The notes under the pieces were generated by a model. That model made no database searches, had not been told where the DNA came from, and was given only the letters and a program-made list of their open reading frames with translations. Below, piece after piece: positions 26,734 to 35,557 of a DNA stretch of 64,000 bases; positions within the stretch are counted from its first letter, which is position 1, and each line of letters opens with the position of its first letter. The position numbers and the translations under genes are program-made. The stretch is taken from assembly GCF_030283205.1 (NCBI RefSeq), contig NZ_JASNWF010000023.1, positions 1 to 64,000 on the forward strand, written 5' to 3'. The stretch comes from Actinomadura opuntiae. GTDB taxonomy: Bacteria; Actinomycetota; Actinomycetes; Streptosporangiales; Streptosporangiaceae.

Positions 26734-27108
26734 TCAGCTCCGGCCGGCGGCCTCCAGGGCCTTCTTGACGGCGGCGCGCTTCTCGCGCAGCTTGGCGAGC
26801 GCCTCCTCGAGGATGGCCTCGCCGTCCTCGTCGCTGCGCCGCTCCTTCACGTACGCCAGATGCGTCTTGTAGGGCTCGGTCTTCGGCGGCGCCGGCGGGT
26901 TCTCCGCGTCCTGGCCGGCCGGGAACCCGCAGCGCGGGCAGTCCCACGTCTCGGGGACCGCGACGTCGGTCGCGAAGCTGGGGCGGGTCTCGTGCCGGTT
27001 GGCGCAGTAGAAGGTCACCCAGACGCGGGGGGCGGCGTCGCCGCGCTCCGCCTCCCCCATCGGACCGGCACCGACGCGGCTGCCCCGAATCGCGTTGCCA
27101 CTACCCAC
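26734..27108 (-). CDS. rbpA: RNA polymerase-binding protein RbpA
   Basis: This 124-residue actinobacterial transcription factor binds RNA polymerase and the principal sigma factor, stabilising open complexes. The N-terminus MGSGNAIRGSRVGAGPMGEA is nearly invariant in the family, and the core has FYCANRHETRPSFA and TWDCPRCGFPAG, giving a C-x3-H...C-x2-C zinc-type site. The sigma-interaction region PKTEPYKTHLAYVKERRSDE follows. Start is GTG at 27108 with GGAG about 7 nt upstream. It sits downstream of secG, as in many actinomycetes. Confidence 0.96.
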   Translation of the reverse strand: MGSGNAIRGSRVGAGPMGEAERGDAAPRVWVTFYCANRHETRPSFATDVAVPETWDCPRCGFPAGQDAENPPAPPKTEPYKTHLAYVKERRSDEDGEAILEEALAKLREKRAAVKKALEAAGRS

Positions 27109-27189
27109 GGACTACTCCTCGCTTTGTGCGCCGCCGCCGCCAGGGACCTCCGAGGACGGCGCGGCATTCGAACGTGTTGGACGGGCGGT

Positions 27190-27432
27190 TCAGCCGACGC
27201 CCTTGTGCTTGAACAGCAGCCCCAGGACGATGATCGAGGCGAACCAGACCACCCCGACGCCGATCGTCAGCCGGTCCAGGTTGCGCTCCACCACCGAGGA
27301 GCCGCCGAGCGACGACGAGATGCCGCCGCCGAACATGTCGGACAGTCCCCCGCCCTTGCCCTTGTGCATCAGGACGAGGACCACCATCAGCAGGCTCGTG
27401 ACGATGAGCACGATGGACGATGCGATGATCAC
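27190..27432 (-). CDS. secG: Preprotein translocase subunit SecG
   Basis: This 80-residue membrane protein is the small accessory subunit of the SecYEG translocon. It has two hydrophobic segments, SIVLIVTSLLMVVLVLM and GVGVVWFASIIVLGLLF, separated by HKGKGGGLSDMFGG, the characteristic SecG loop. Start is GTG at 27432; the ribosome-binding site is weak. It lies between tpiA and rbpA, the usual actinomycete order, but a hairpin separates it from tpiA. Confidence 0.95.
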   Translation of the reverse strand: MIIASSIVLIVTSLLMVVLVLMHKGKGGGLSDMFGGGISSSLGGSSVVERNLDRLTIGVGVVWFASIIVLGLLFKHKGVG

Positions 27433-27456
27433 AGTTCTTCAGCGCCTTCTCTGGCC

Positions 27457-27476
27457 GGCCCCGCGGGAGCGGGGCC
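27457..27476 (-). terminator. GC-rich hairpin between tpiA and secG
   Basis: GGCCCCGC (27457-27464) and GCGGGGCC (27469-27476) form a perfect 8-bp stem with a four-base loop. It lies downstream of tpiA and just upstream of secG in their direction of transcription. It may terminate or attenuate the glycolytic operon before secG. Confidence 0.55.
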
Positions 27477-27593
27477 TCGTCGGTCGGACAGGGGATCGGG
27501 CCGGGCGGTTTACCCCCGCAGTACGAAGGGTACGACGAACTACCGCCTGGTTCGGCAAGAACCCCCATGTCACGCGGAATTGATCAGTTTTGA

Positions 27594-28403
27594 TCAGGCC
27601 GGCAGATCCCGGTACCGGCAGATCTTGACGAATTCGCCCGGGTCGAGGCTGGCACCACCGACCAACGCGCCGTCCACGTCGTCCTGCGCCATCAGCCTGG
27701 CGACGTTGTCGCCCTTCACCGAGCCGCCGTACAGGATGCGCACCTGGTCGGCGAGGCCGCCGTCGTACAGCTCGGCGAGCCGGGTGCGGATCGCCGCGCA
27801 GACCTCCTGCGCGTCCTGCGGGGTGGCGACCTCGCCGGTGCCGATCGCCCAGACCGGCTCGTAGGCGATCACGGTCCGCCGCATCTGGTCGGCGGGGATC
27901 TTCTCCAGCGAGCCGTCGAGCTGCGCCAGGCAGTGCGCGACGTGCCCGCCGGACCTGCGCACCTCCAGGCCCTCGCCGATGCAGACGATCGGACTCATCT
28001 CGGCGGCCAGGACCGCCTTGGCCTTGGCGTTGACGAGCGCGTCGTCCTCGCCGTGGTACTCGCGCCGCTCCGAGTGCCCGACGATCACGTAGGAGCAGCC
28101 CAGCTTGGCCAGCATGGACGCGGCGATCTCACCGGTGTAGGCGCCGGAGGCGTGCTGCGAGACGTCCTGCGCGCCGTACTGGATGGCGTACCGGTCGGCC
28201 TCGATCACCGTCTGCACCGAGCGCAGGTCGGTGAACGGCGGGCACACCACGACGTCGACGGCCTCGAAGTCGGGCTCCTTCAGCGCGAACGCCATCTTCT
28301 GGACGAGCAGGATCGCGTCCAGGTGGTTCTTGTTCATCTTCCAGTTGCCGGCCATCAGCGGCTTGCGGCCGCTCTGCCGTCCGGAAGGGGTCGCGGGGGC
28401 CAT
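27594..28403 (-). CDS. tpiA: Triosephosphate isomerase
   Basis: This 269-residue glycolytic enzyme interconverts dihydroxyacetone phosphate and glyceraldehyde 3-phosphate. It has the substrate lysine in LMAGNWKMN, the catalytic histidine in YVIVGHSERREYHG, and the catalytic glutamate in VIAYEPVWAIGTG. The phosphate-binding ILYGGSVKGDN and GALVGGASLDP follow. Start is ATG at 28403, 3 nt after the pgk stop, with GGAGG inside the end of pgk. It is the third gene of gap-pgk-tpiA. Confidence 0.97.
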   Translation of the reverse strand: MAPATPSGRQSGRKPLMAGNWKMNKNHLDAILLVQKMAFALKEPDFEAVDVVVCPPFTDLRSVQTVIEADRYAIQYGAQDVSQHASGAYTGEIAASMLAKLGCSYVIVGHSERREYHGEDDALVNAKAKAVLAAEMSPIVCIGEGLEVRRSGGHVAHCLAQLDGSLEKIPADQMRRTVIAYEPVWAIGTGEVATPQDAQEVCAAIRTRLAELYDGGLADQVRILYGGSVKGDNVARLMAQDDVDGALVGGASLDPGEFVKICRYRDLPA

Positions 28404-28406
28404 CGG

Positions 28407-29594
28407 TCAGTCCTCCAGTGCCTGCAGGCCGGGCAGCGTCTTGCCCTCGAGGTACTCGAGGCTCGCGCCGCCGCCGGTCGAGATGTGCGAGAAGGCGCCC
28501 TCGTCGAAGCCGAGCTGCCGGACGGCCGCGGCCGAGTCGCCGCCGCCGACCACGGTGAACGCGCCGGAGTCGATCAGGCCCTGCGCGACGGCGCGGGTGC
28601 CGTGCGAGTACGGCTCCATCTCGAACACGCCCATCGGGCCGTTCCAGAACACCGTCCTCGCGCCGGCCAGGCGCGCGGCGAACAGCTTGCCGGACTCGGG
28701 GCCGATGTCCAGGCCGAGCCGGTCGGCGGGGATCGCGTCGGCCGCGACGACCTCGTGGTCGGCGTCCGCGGCGAACGCGGTCGCGGCGACGACGTCCACC
28801 GGCAGCACGAACTCCACGCCGCTCTCCTCGGCCCGCCGCAGGTACTCGCGGACGGTGCCGAGCTGGTCCTCCTCCAGCAGGCTCCTGCCGACCTCGTGGC
28901 CCTGGGCCTTGAGGAAGGTGAACACCATGCCGCCGCCGATCAGGATGCGGTCGGCCTTGCCGAGCAGGTTGTCGATCACGCCGAGCTTGTCGGAGACCTT
29001 CGAGCCGCCGAGGACGACCGCGTAGGGCCGCTCGACCTGCTCGGTGAGCTTCTCCAGCACCGACACCTCGGTGGCGATCAGGTCGCCGGCCGCGTGCGGG
29101 AGCCGCTGCGGCACGTCGTAGACGGAGGCGTGCTTGCGGTGCACGGCGCCGAACCCGTCGCCGACGTACACCTCGGCGAGGGCGGCGAGCCGGTCGGCGA
29201 ACGCGCCGCGCTCGGCGTCGTCCTTGCTGGTCTCGCCCGGCTCGAAGCGCAGGTTCTCCAGCAGCGCGACGTCGCCGTCGCCGAGCCCGGAGACGGCCGC
29301 GTGGGCGGACGCGCCGGCGACGTCGTCGGCGAACACCACCCGGACGCCCAGCAGCTCGCCGAGCCGGATCGCCACCGGGCCGAGCGAGAACTCGGGCTTG
29401 ACCTCGCCCTTCGGGCGGCCGAGATGGGCGCAGACGACGACCTTGGCGCCCTTGGCGCGCAGCGTCTCGATCGTGGGCAGGCTGGCCCGGATCCGGCCGT
29501 CGTCGGTGATGCGGCCGTCCTGCAGCGGGACGTTCAGGTCCGCGCGGACCAGCACCTTCCGCCCGGCGACGTCCAGATCGTCAATGGTGCGCAT
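28407..29594 (-). CDS. pgk: Phosphoglycerate kinase
   Basis: This 395-residue enzyme makes ATP from 1,3-bisphosphoglycerate in glycolysis. It has KVLVRADLNVPLQDGRITDD at the N-terminus, HLGRPKGEVKPEFSL, PYAVVLGGSKVSDKLGVI, and the nucleotide-binding C-terminal FTVVGGGDSAAAVRQLG with STGGGASLEYLEG. Length is normal. Start is ATG at 29594. It is separated from gap by about 145 bp containing the third copy of the G-rich repeat. Confidence 0.97.
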   Translation of the reverse strand: MRTIDDLDVAGRKVLVRADLNVPLQDGRITDDGRIRASLPTIETLRAKGAKVVVCAHLGRPKGEVKPEFSLGPVAIRLGELLGVRVVFADDVAGASAHAAVSGLGDGDVALLENLRFEPGETSKDDAERGAFADRLAALAEVYVGDGFGAVHRKHASVYDVPQRLPHAAGDLIATEVSVLEKLTEQVERPYAVVLGGSKVSDKLGVIDNLLGKADRILIGGGMVFTFLKAQGHEVGRSLLEEDQLGTVREYLRRAEESGVEFVLPVDVVAATAFAADADHEVVAADAIPADRLGLDIGPESGKLFAARLAGARTVFWNGPMGVFEMEPYSHGTRAVAQGLIDSGAFTVVGGGDSAAAVRQLGFDEGAFSHISTGGGASLEYLEGKTLPGLQALED

Positions 29595-29691
29595 CGGAAT
29601 GCGGATTCCTTCCGGATACGGCCCCGCCGTGGCCGCGCGCTGGGCGCGGCCACGGCGGGGACGGGCTTGTCGGATCGCGGGGCGGTATCAC

Positions 29692-29739
29692 CCGAGGGGG
29701 GACGACCCCCCACACCCCCCGAGCCGACTTCGTCGGGGC

Positions 29740-29742
<3 letters not shown>
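29692..29742 (-). repeat. Dispersed G-rich dyad repeat, copy 3 (between gap and pgk)
   Basis: On the minus strand the unit begins at the gap stop codon (TGAGC), includes a small CCGAC-GAA-GTCGG hairpin, and then carries two G6 runs and the GGGGGG-TCGT-CCCCCC dyad (29696-29711). Core spacing is the same as copy 2, apart from one base between the G6 runs. It again starts exactly at a stop codon within an operon. Confidence 0.8.
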
Positions 29743-30747
<1,005 letters not shown>

Positions 30748-30966
30748 GGAACGGCTCTCCTCGTACGTCGTGTCGCCCGGTGTCACCAGGCCGTCAACTG
30801 CGGTCTACCGGGGTCTCCCCCGCTGCCGACCCTATCCAATGACCCGCGGGTAGCCCGACACCGGCGGCGGTGGATTCGCGGGTGACGCGCCCTCCCCCGT
30901 CCGGGTGAGCCGCCGCCCGGCCGCCGCCGGCCGCCCCGACTTGACGATCATCACTAGACTCCCGCC
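30748..30966. promoter_or_regulatory. Divergent promoter region of gap and the TPM-like trio, with a leaderless -10 box
   Basis: The TAGACT at 30955-30960 lies 6 nt before the ATG at 30967, and no ribosome-binding site is present. This is the expected layout of an actinomycete leaderless promoter. The gap side has no clear -10/-35 pair that I can assign. Confidence 0.5.
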
Positions 30967-31746
30967 ATGCGGCGCGGGTGGTTCGTCCTAGTCATCGGGG
31001 GTTTGCTCGCCTGCTGCGCGGCCGTCCCGGCGTCCGCCGCGCCCGTCCGGCCGGTGAAGCCGCCGGCGGTGCAGACGCGGATCGGCTACATCACTTCCCA
31101 GCTGAAGCGCGACCCCGTGTACGTCACCGACCAGGTGCCCCGGGTGCTGCCGCCCGGCACCGCCGGGAAGATCAAGGCGCTGGTCGGCCGGCTCGGGGTG
31201 CCCGTGTACGTCGTGGTGACGCTGCCCTCTCGTCTCCGCAATGACGACACCGAGGCCCCGTCCGACCTGGAGTCTCTGGTGCCCGTGCTCCACGACCGGC
31301 TCGGCAAGGACGGCGTCTACCTCGTCGTCGATCCCAGCGGTGCCCTCGGCGAGGTGCAGCAGTTCGGCGGGACGCGGCGGATCGACGTCGAGGACGCCTA
31401 CCAGGCCGCGACGGCGGAACTGCCCTACGAGGCCGGCCTGCTGAGCGTCCTCGGCCGGTTCGTGGAGATCGCCCTGTCCGGCCACGCCAAGGAGCGCGCC
31501 CGCCACCCGTCGCCCCGGCCCGAGTCCGCGACCCGGCGGGAGCTGGACGCCTACGACCGCGGCAACCACCGGGCCGCCGTCAGGAACAACACCGCGTTCG
31601 GCGTCGGCGCCGGGCTCGGCGGGCTGATCGTCCTGGGCCTGCTGGTGGGGCGCCGGATCCGTCGCGGCAGGCGGCGGCCCGCACCCGCCGGGACAGCGGT
31701 CCGCAGCAAGCGGAAGCGGCCCGCCGGGCAGGGAGGGAAGCGATGA
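30967..31746 (+). CDS. Secreted/membrane TPM-like protein A (tandem family, short member)
   Basis: This 259-residue protein has a signal peptide (MRRGWFVLVIGGLLACCAAV, cleavage near PASAAP). An extracytoplasmic domain of about 130 residues follows, with RIGYITSQLKRDPVYVTDQV, VPVYVVVTLPS and LGKDGVYLVVD. A transmembrane segment (about 212-229) and a strongly basic C-terminal tail finish it. The alternation of a short helix plus VPVYVVV and DGVYLVV strands resembles the TPM (YgcG/Psb32) fold, but I cannot confirm that membership. It is clearly paralogous to the two genes downstream, to which it is coupled by an ATGA overlap. It lacks their cysteine-containing C-terminal domain. Function unknown. 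Confidence 0.75.
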   Translation: MRRGWFVLVIGGLLACCAAVPASAAPVRPVKPPAVQTRIGYITSQLKRDPVYVTDQVPRVLPPGTAGKIKALVGRLGVPVYVVVTLPSRLRNDDTEAPSDLESLVPVLHDRLGKDGVYLVVDPSGALGEVQQFGGTRRIDVEDAYQAATAELPYEAGLLSVLGRFVEIALSGHAKERARHPSPRPESATRRELDAYDRGNHRAAVRNNTAFGVGAGLGGLIVLGLLVGRRIRRGRRRPAPAGTAVRSKRKRPAGQGGKR

Positions 31747-33056
31747 GGCGCGTCGTGCGCGGCGTCCTCGGCGTCGCGGCGGCGGCCATCGCGATGTGGC
31801 CGGCCACCGCCTCGGCGGCGCCCGACCCGCGCTACGCCGGCCACCGCCTCGACCGCGTCGCCGCCGCGCTCGCCAAGGACCCGCTCTTCGTCGACCCGGA
31901 CGTGGACGTCGCGCTCGGCGCCGCCGACCGCGTCCGCGTCGACACCGCGATCCGGGCCGCCGCCAAGCGGGTCACGGTCCCGATCCTGGTCGTGGTGGCC
32001 CCCAACCCGACCGACTCGGAGTCACAGGGCAAGGACGAGGCCTTCCTGTCCGCCCTGCACGGCGTCACCCGTCGCGACGGGCTCTACCTGATGGTCGACG
32101 ACGGCGGCTACATGCTCGGCCAGGGATGGAACGTCCCACGCGACATCGACCTCGACCTGGTGGCGCAGGACGACCTCCCCGACTACGAGCCGCCCGACAT
32201 CCACCGCCCGTTCAGCGGCCTCGCCGACCGGCTGATCAAGCGGGTGGACTCCTGGGCCGCGGCGCCCGCCGGGCCGCCCACCTCGTCCTCCCCGCTCCTC
32301 AGCCCGCCGGTCCCGTTCGGGCAGGAGGACGATCATCCGCTGAAGCCCGACGAGCCCGCGGTCAAGAGCCACTTCCTTCGCGGGTTCCTTCTCGTCGGCC
32401 CGCTGTCGGCGATCGCGCTGTACTGGGCCGGGATCGGTTCGGCCGCCGCCGGGCGCCGATGGTTCCGCCGCGGCGGGGCCGGGGGCGCCGTCGCGGGCCT
32501 GGCGGCGCAGGCCGAGGCGCACCCCGGCGCGCCGTCCAAGCCCTCGGACCGGTGGCTGCGGCGCACCGCGTCCGCCGAGCTGGACCGGCTGCGCGACCGG
32601 CTGCCCGACGCGTCCGGCAACCGCGGCCGCGCCTTCGCCGTCACCGCTTACGACGCCGCCCAGATCCTCTACGACGACGTGCACGATGACCCCGGCCACG
32701 CGCTGGACCTCGTCGGCGTGATCGTCCTGGCCCGGCAGGGACGGCGCGCCCTCGCCGGGCAGATGACCGCCCCTCCGCCGCCGTGCTTCGTGAACCCGCT
32801 GCACGGCGACTCCACGCGCCGCAAGGCCGTCTCGCTGCCCGGCGACGACGACCGCGGCAAGCCCCGCAGGCAACCGGTGTGCGCGGCCTGCTTCGGCGCG
32901 TCCGGCAAGGAGATCGCGGATCGCGTCCTGCGCGTCCAGGGCCCGGACGGCCTCGCGCCGCACTACGCGGTCCCAGGCGTGTGGCGGGACGCGGCGTGGG
33001 GGTCCCGCGGAAACGACCTCGTCAAACGCGTGATGGAGTACCTCGGTGTCGAGTAA
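31743..33056 (+). CDS. Secreted/membrane TPM-like protein B with C-terminal Cys/His domain
   Basis: This 437-residue protein has a signal peptide (residues about 1-26, ending ATASAAP). Its extracytoplasmic domain matches gene A (RLDRVAAALAKDPLFVDPDV, VPILVVVAPNP, RRDGLYLMVDDGG). A transmembrane segment lies at about 213-232. A cytoplasmic domain of roughly 200 residues follows. It contains PPPPCFVNPLHGD and VCAACFG, giving Cys348, His354, Cys380 and Cys383 in a C-x5-H-x25-C-x2-C pattern that could bind zinc. It ends GVWRDAAWGSRGNDLVKRVM. The start ATG at 31743 overlaps gene A; the end overlaps gene C by 11 nt. No known function. Confidence 0.75.
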   Translation: MRRVVRGVLGVAAAAIAMWPATASAAPDPRYAGHRLDRVAAALAKDPLFVDPDVDVALGAADRVRVDTAIRAAAKRVTVPILVVVAPNPTDSESQGKDEAFLSALHGVTRRDGLYLMVDDGGYMLGQGWNVPRDIDLDLVAQDDLPDYEPPDIHRPFSGLADRLIKRVDSWAAAPAGPPTSSSPLLSPPVPFGQEDDHPLKPDEPAVKSHFLRGFLLVGPLSAIALYWAGIGSAAAGRRWFRRGGAGGAVAGLAAQAEAHPGAPSKPSDRWLRRTASAELDRLRDRLPDASGNRGRAFAVTAYDAAQILYDDVHDDPGHALDLVGVIVLARQGRRALAGQMTAPPPPCFVNPLHGDSTRRKAVSLPGDDDRGKPRRQPVCAACFGASGKEIADRVLRVQGPDGLAPHYAVPGVWRDAAWGSRGNDLVKRVMEYLGVE

Positions 33057-34260
33057 GCCCTCCCCCGGCGCGCGGATCGCCGCCGCGCTGCGCCGCTCCC
33101 CGATCTACGTCGACCCGTCGTACGCGTCGGCGCTGCCCGCCGCGGACCGGCGGCGGCTGGCCGCCCGGCTGAAGAGGATGCCGGTGCCGACCTTCGTCGT
33201 GCTGGTGCCGCTGGTCCAGGGCGGCACCTGGAACGACGACAAGCAGCTCGCGACCGTCGTGCACAGCCGCCTCGGCCGGGACGGGATCTACGTCACCTTC
33301 CACGAGTCCACCGACGAGCTGATGGGACACGAGTGGGGCGGCGACCACGCCGCCGACGACGCCGCGTGGGCCGTGAACTGGGACGACTCGCTGGACGGCG
33401 CGTCCCTCGCGGCGCGGCTCACCCGCTTCACCGACCTGGTCGTCTCGGGCACCGCGACGAAGGTCTACAAGCAGGAGTCCGCGGAGATCGACCGCAAGTA
33501 CCAGGCGCACCTGAAGTCGTCCGCCCCCAAGCCGAAGAAGAGCGACGGCGGTACCGACCTCGCGCTGCCACTCGCCGCGGGCGGCGCCGGCGTCGCGGTC
33601 GCCGCCGTCGCCGGCGTCCTGCTGTGGCGGCGCCGCCGCATGGCCGCCGTCAGCCGCGAGGCCGGCGACGGCCTGCTCCTGCCGCGCACCGTGTTCGCCA
33701 CCGCCGGCAAGGCGAGCGAGGACCAGCTGCGCGAGCAGGCGTCCCGCGAGGTCATCGCCTTCGGCGAACTGCTGGACGGCTCGTCGGCCCCCGGCGGCGA
33801 GCGCGCCGGGGCCCTCATGACCCGGGCCCTGGACGCCTACCAGGCCGCGGCGAAGACCCTCGACGGCGCGAAGGGCGTCCCCGACCTGGCAGGCGTGCTC
33901 GTCCTGCTCGACCAGGGCCGCGACGCCCTGGCCTCGGCCCGCGCCCTCGCCGAGGGGAAGCCGGAGGTGCCGCCGAGCCCGCTGTGCTTCTTCAACCCGC
34001 TGCACGGCGACGGCCCCGCCGAGATCGACTGGCGGCCGCTCGGCTCCCGCCGCCGCCTGCACGTCCACGCCTGCCGCGCCTGCGCGCGCGCCGCCCGCGC
34101 CCGCGAGACCCCCGACATGCTGATGGACCGCCGCGAGGGCCGGGACGTCCCCTACTTCGAGGCCGACCCGGCCCGCAGTGTCTGGGCCGAGACCGGCTAC
34201 GGCCAGCTCCGCGACGACCTGATCCACCGCGTCCTCAGAGGCGACCTGCGCAGGAGCTGA
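33046..34260 (+). CDS. Membrane TPM-like protein C with C-terminal Cys/His domain
   Basis: This 404-residue protein repeats the architecture of gene B but has no visible signal peptide. The first domain begins at once (GARIAAALRRSPIYVDPSYA, VPTFVVLVPLV, GRDGIYVTFHEST). A single transmembrane segment lies at about 172-194 (LPLAAGGAGVAVAAVAGVLL). The C-terminal domain has SPLCFFNPLHGDG and HACRACA, so Cys314, His320, Cys343 and Cys346 align with the gene B set. It ends SVWAETGYGQLRDDLIHRVL. Start is GTG at 33046, inside the end of gene B. With no signal peptide, topology depends on the internal segment alone, and the first domain could be exported or cytoplasmic. Confidence 0.75.
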   Translation: MSSKPSPGARIAAALRRSPIYVDPSYASALPAADRRRLAARLKRMPVPTFVVLVPLVQGGTWNDDKQLATVVHSRLGRDGIYVTFHESTDELMGHEWGGDHAADDAAWAVNWDDSLDGASLAARLTRFTDLVVSGTATKVYKQESAEIDRKYQAHLKSSAPKPKKSDGGTDLALPLAAGGAGVAVAAVAGVLLWRRRRMAAVSREAGDGLLLPRTVFATAGKASEDQLREQASREVIAFGELLDGSSAPGGERAGALMTRALDAYQAAAKTLDGAKGVPDLAGVLVLLDQGRDALASARALAEGKPEVPPSPLCFFNPLHGDGPAEIDWRPLGSRRRLHVHACRACARAARARETPDMLMDRREGRDVPYFEADPARSVWAETGYGQLRDDLIHRVLRGDLRRS

Positions 34261-34516
34261 ACGCCGGCGCCCATGTCAGGTGCCGTACAGCCGCCCCCTC
34301 AGCACCCGGCCGTCGGGGACTGGGGCCGTCGCAGCCGCGGGACGGCTCTGCGTCCATTTCCTGCGGATCCCGTTACCGGGCACGGCGGTGCAGTCCGCGC
34401 GGATCGTCCGGGGCTCCCTGAACCCGCCGCAGGGCTGGCGACGATCTCCCGCCGCACCCTCGTCTTCGAGGCGGCCCCCGACGGCGCGCTCCGCCGCCTG
34501 CGCTGACCGCCGCCGG
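34261..34516. other. Spacer between TPM-like gene C and whiA
   Basis: These 256 bp lie between convergent genes. Short open frames are present on both strands, but none has a recognisable protein pattern or a ribosome-binding site. No strong terminator hairpin was identified by eye. Confidence 0.4.
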
Positions 34517-35497
34517 CTACGGCGCCAGCATGTCGGCCGTGAGGTTCGCCTCGGTGCCGGGGACACCCTGATCGCTGGCGCGCTTGTCGGCCATGGCGAG
34601 CAGACGCCTTATACGGCCGGCGATGGCGTCCTTGGTGAGGGGCGGGTCGGCGAGTTGGCCGAGCTCCTCCAGGGAAGCCTGCTTGTGCTCCAGGCGAAGG
34701 CGGCCGGCGTTCACCAGGTGCTCGGGGGCGTCGTCGCCGAGGATCTCCAGCGCGCGGGCGACGCGGGCGCCGGCGGCGACGGCGGCGCGGGCCGAGCGGC
34801 GCAGGTTGGCGTCGTCGAAGTTGGCGAGGCGGTTGGCGGTGGCGCGGACCTCGCGGCGCATCCGGCGCTCCTCCCAGGCCATCACGGCACCGTGCGCGCC
34901 GAGCCGGGTGAGCAGCGCGCTGATCGCGTCGCCGTCGCGGACGACGACGCGGTCGACGCCGCGGACCTCGCGGGCCTTGGCGTGGATCTTCAGCCGGCGG
35001 GCGGCGCCGACCAGGGCGAGCGCGGCCTCGGGGCCGGGGCAGGTCACCTCCAGCGACATCGACCGGCCGGGCTCGGTGAGCGAGCCGTGCGCGAGGAACG
35101 CGCCGCGCCAGGCGGACTCGGCGTCGCAGGCGGCGCCGGCGACGACGTGCCGGGGCAGCCCGCGGACGGGACGGCCGTTGTTGTCGATGAGGCCGGTCTG
35201 CCGGGCCAGCGACTCGCCGTCCCGGAACACGCGCACGACGTAGCGGTTGCCCTTGCGCAGCCCGCTGGGCGCGAGCACGACGACCTCCGAGGTGTGCCCG
35301 AACACCTCCGAGATGTCCTTGATGAGGCGCCGCGCCGCCACGTTGGTGTCGATCTCCGCCTCGATCACGATCCGCCCGCCGACCAGGTGCAGCCCCCCCG
35401 CGAAGCGCAGCAGCGTCGAGACCTCCGCCTTGCGGCAGCACGGCTTCATGACCGTGAGCCTGCTCAGCTCGTCCTTGACCAGACCGGTCATCGCCAT
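34517..35497 (-). CDS. whiA: Sporulation regulator WhiA
   Basis: This 326-residue DNA-binding protein is required for sporulation septation in Streptomyces and is conserved across Gram-positives. It has the N-terminal MAMTGLVKDELSRL start typical of the family. The LAGLIDADG-like fold follows, with AWRGAFLAHGSLTEPGRS. The C-terminal helix-turn-helix region is ANLRRSARAAVAAGARV through SLEELGQLADPPLTKDAIAG. Start is ATG at 35497 with GGAGGG about 8 nt upstream. It is downstream of yvcK, rapZ and uvrC in the standard actinobacterial order. Confidence 0.97.
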   Translation of the reverse strand: MAMTGLVKDELSRLTVMKPCCRKAEVSTLLRFAGGLHLVGGRIVIEAEIDTNVAARRLIKDISEVFGHTSEVVVLAPSGLRKGNRYVVRVFRDGESLARQTGLIDNNGRPVRGLPRHVVAGAACDAESAWRGAFLAHGSLTEPGRSMSLEVTCPGPEAALALVGAARRLKIHAKAREVRGVDRVVVRDGDAISALLTRLGAHGAVMAWEERRMRREVRATANRLANFDDANLRRSARAAVAAGARVARALEILGDDAPEHLVNAGRLRLEHKQASLEELGQLADPPLTKDAIAGRIRRLLAMADKRASDQGVPGTEANLTADMLAP

Positions 35498-35557
35498 AGA
35501 TGAACCCTCCCCCTATCGGACTTCCAGCAGTCTGGCCGATCGCGGCCCGCCGGGACG

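Noticed and set aside
34261..34516. Small coding genes in the spacer after TPM-like gene C.
   Set aside because: The frames are short, Arg/Pro-rich and lack ribosome-binding sites or recognisable motifs.
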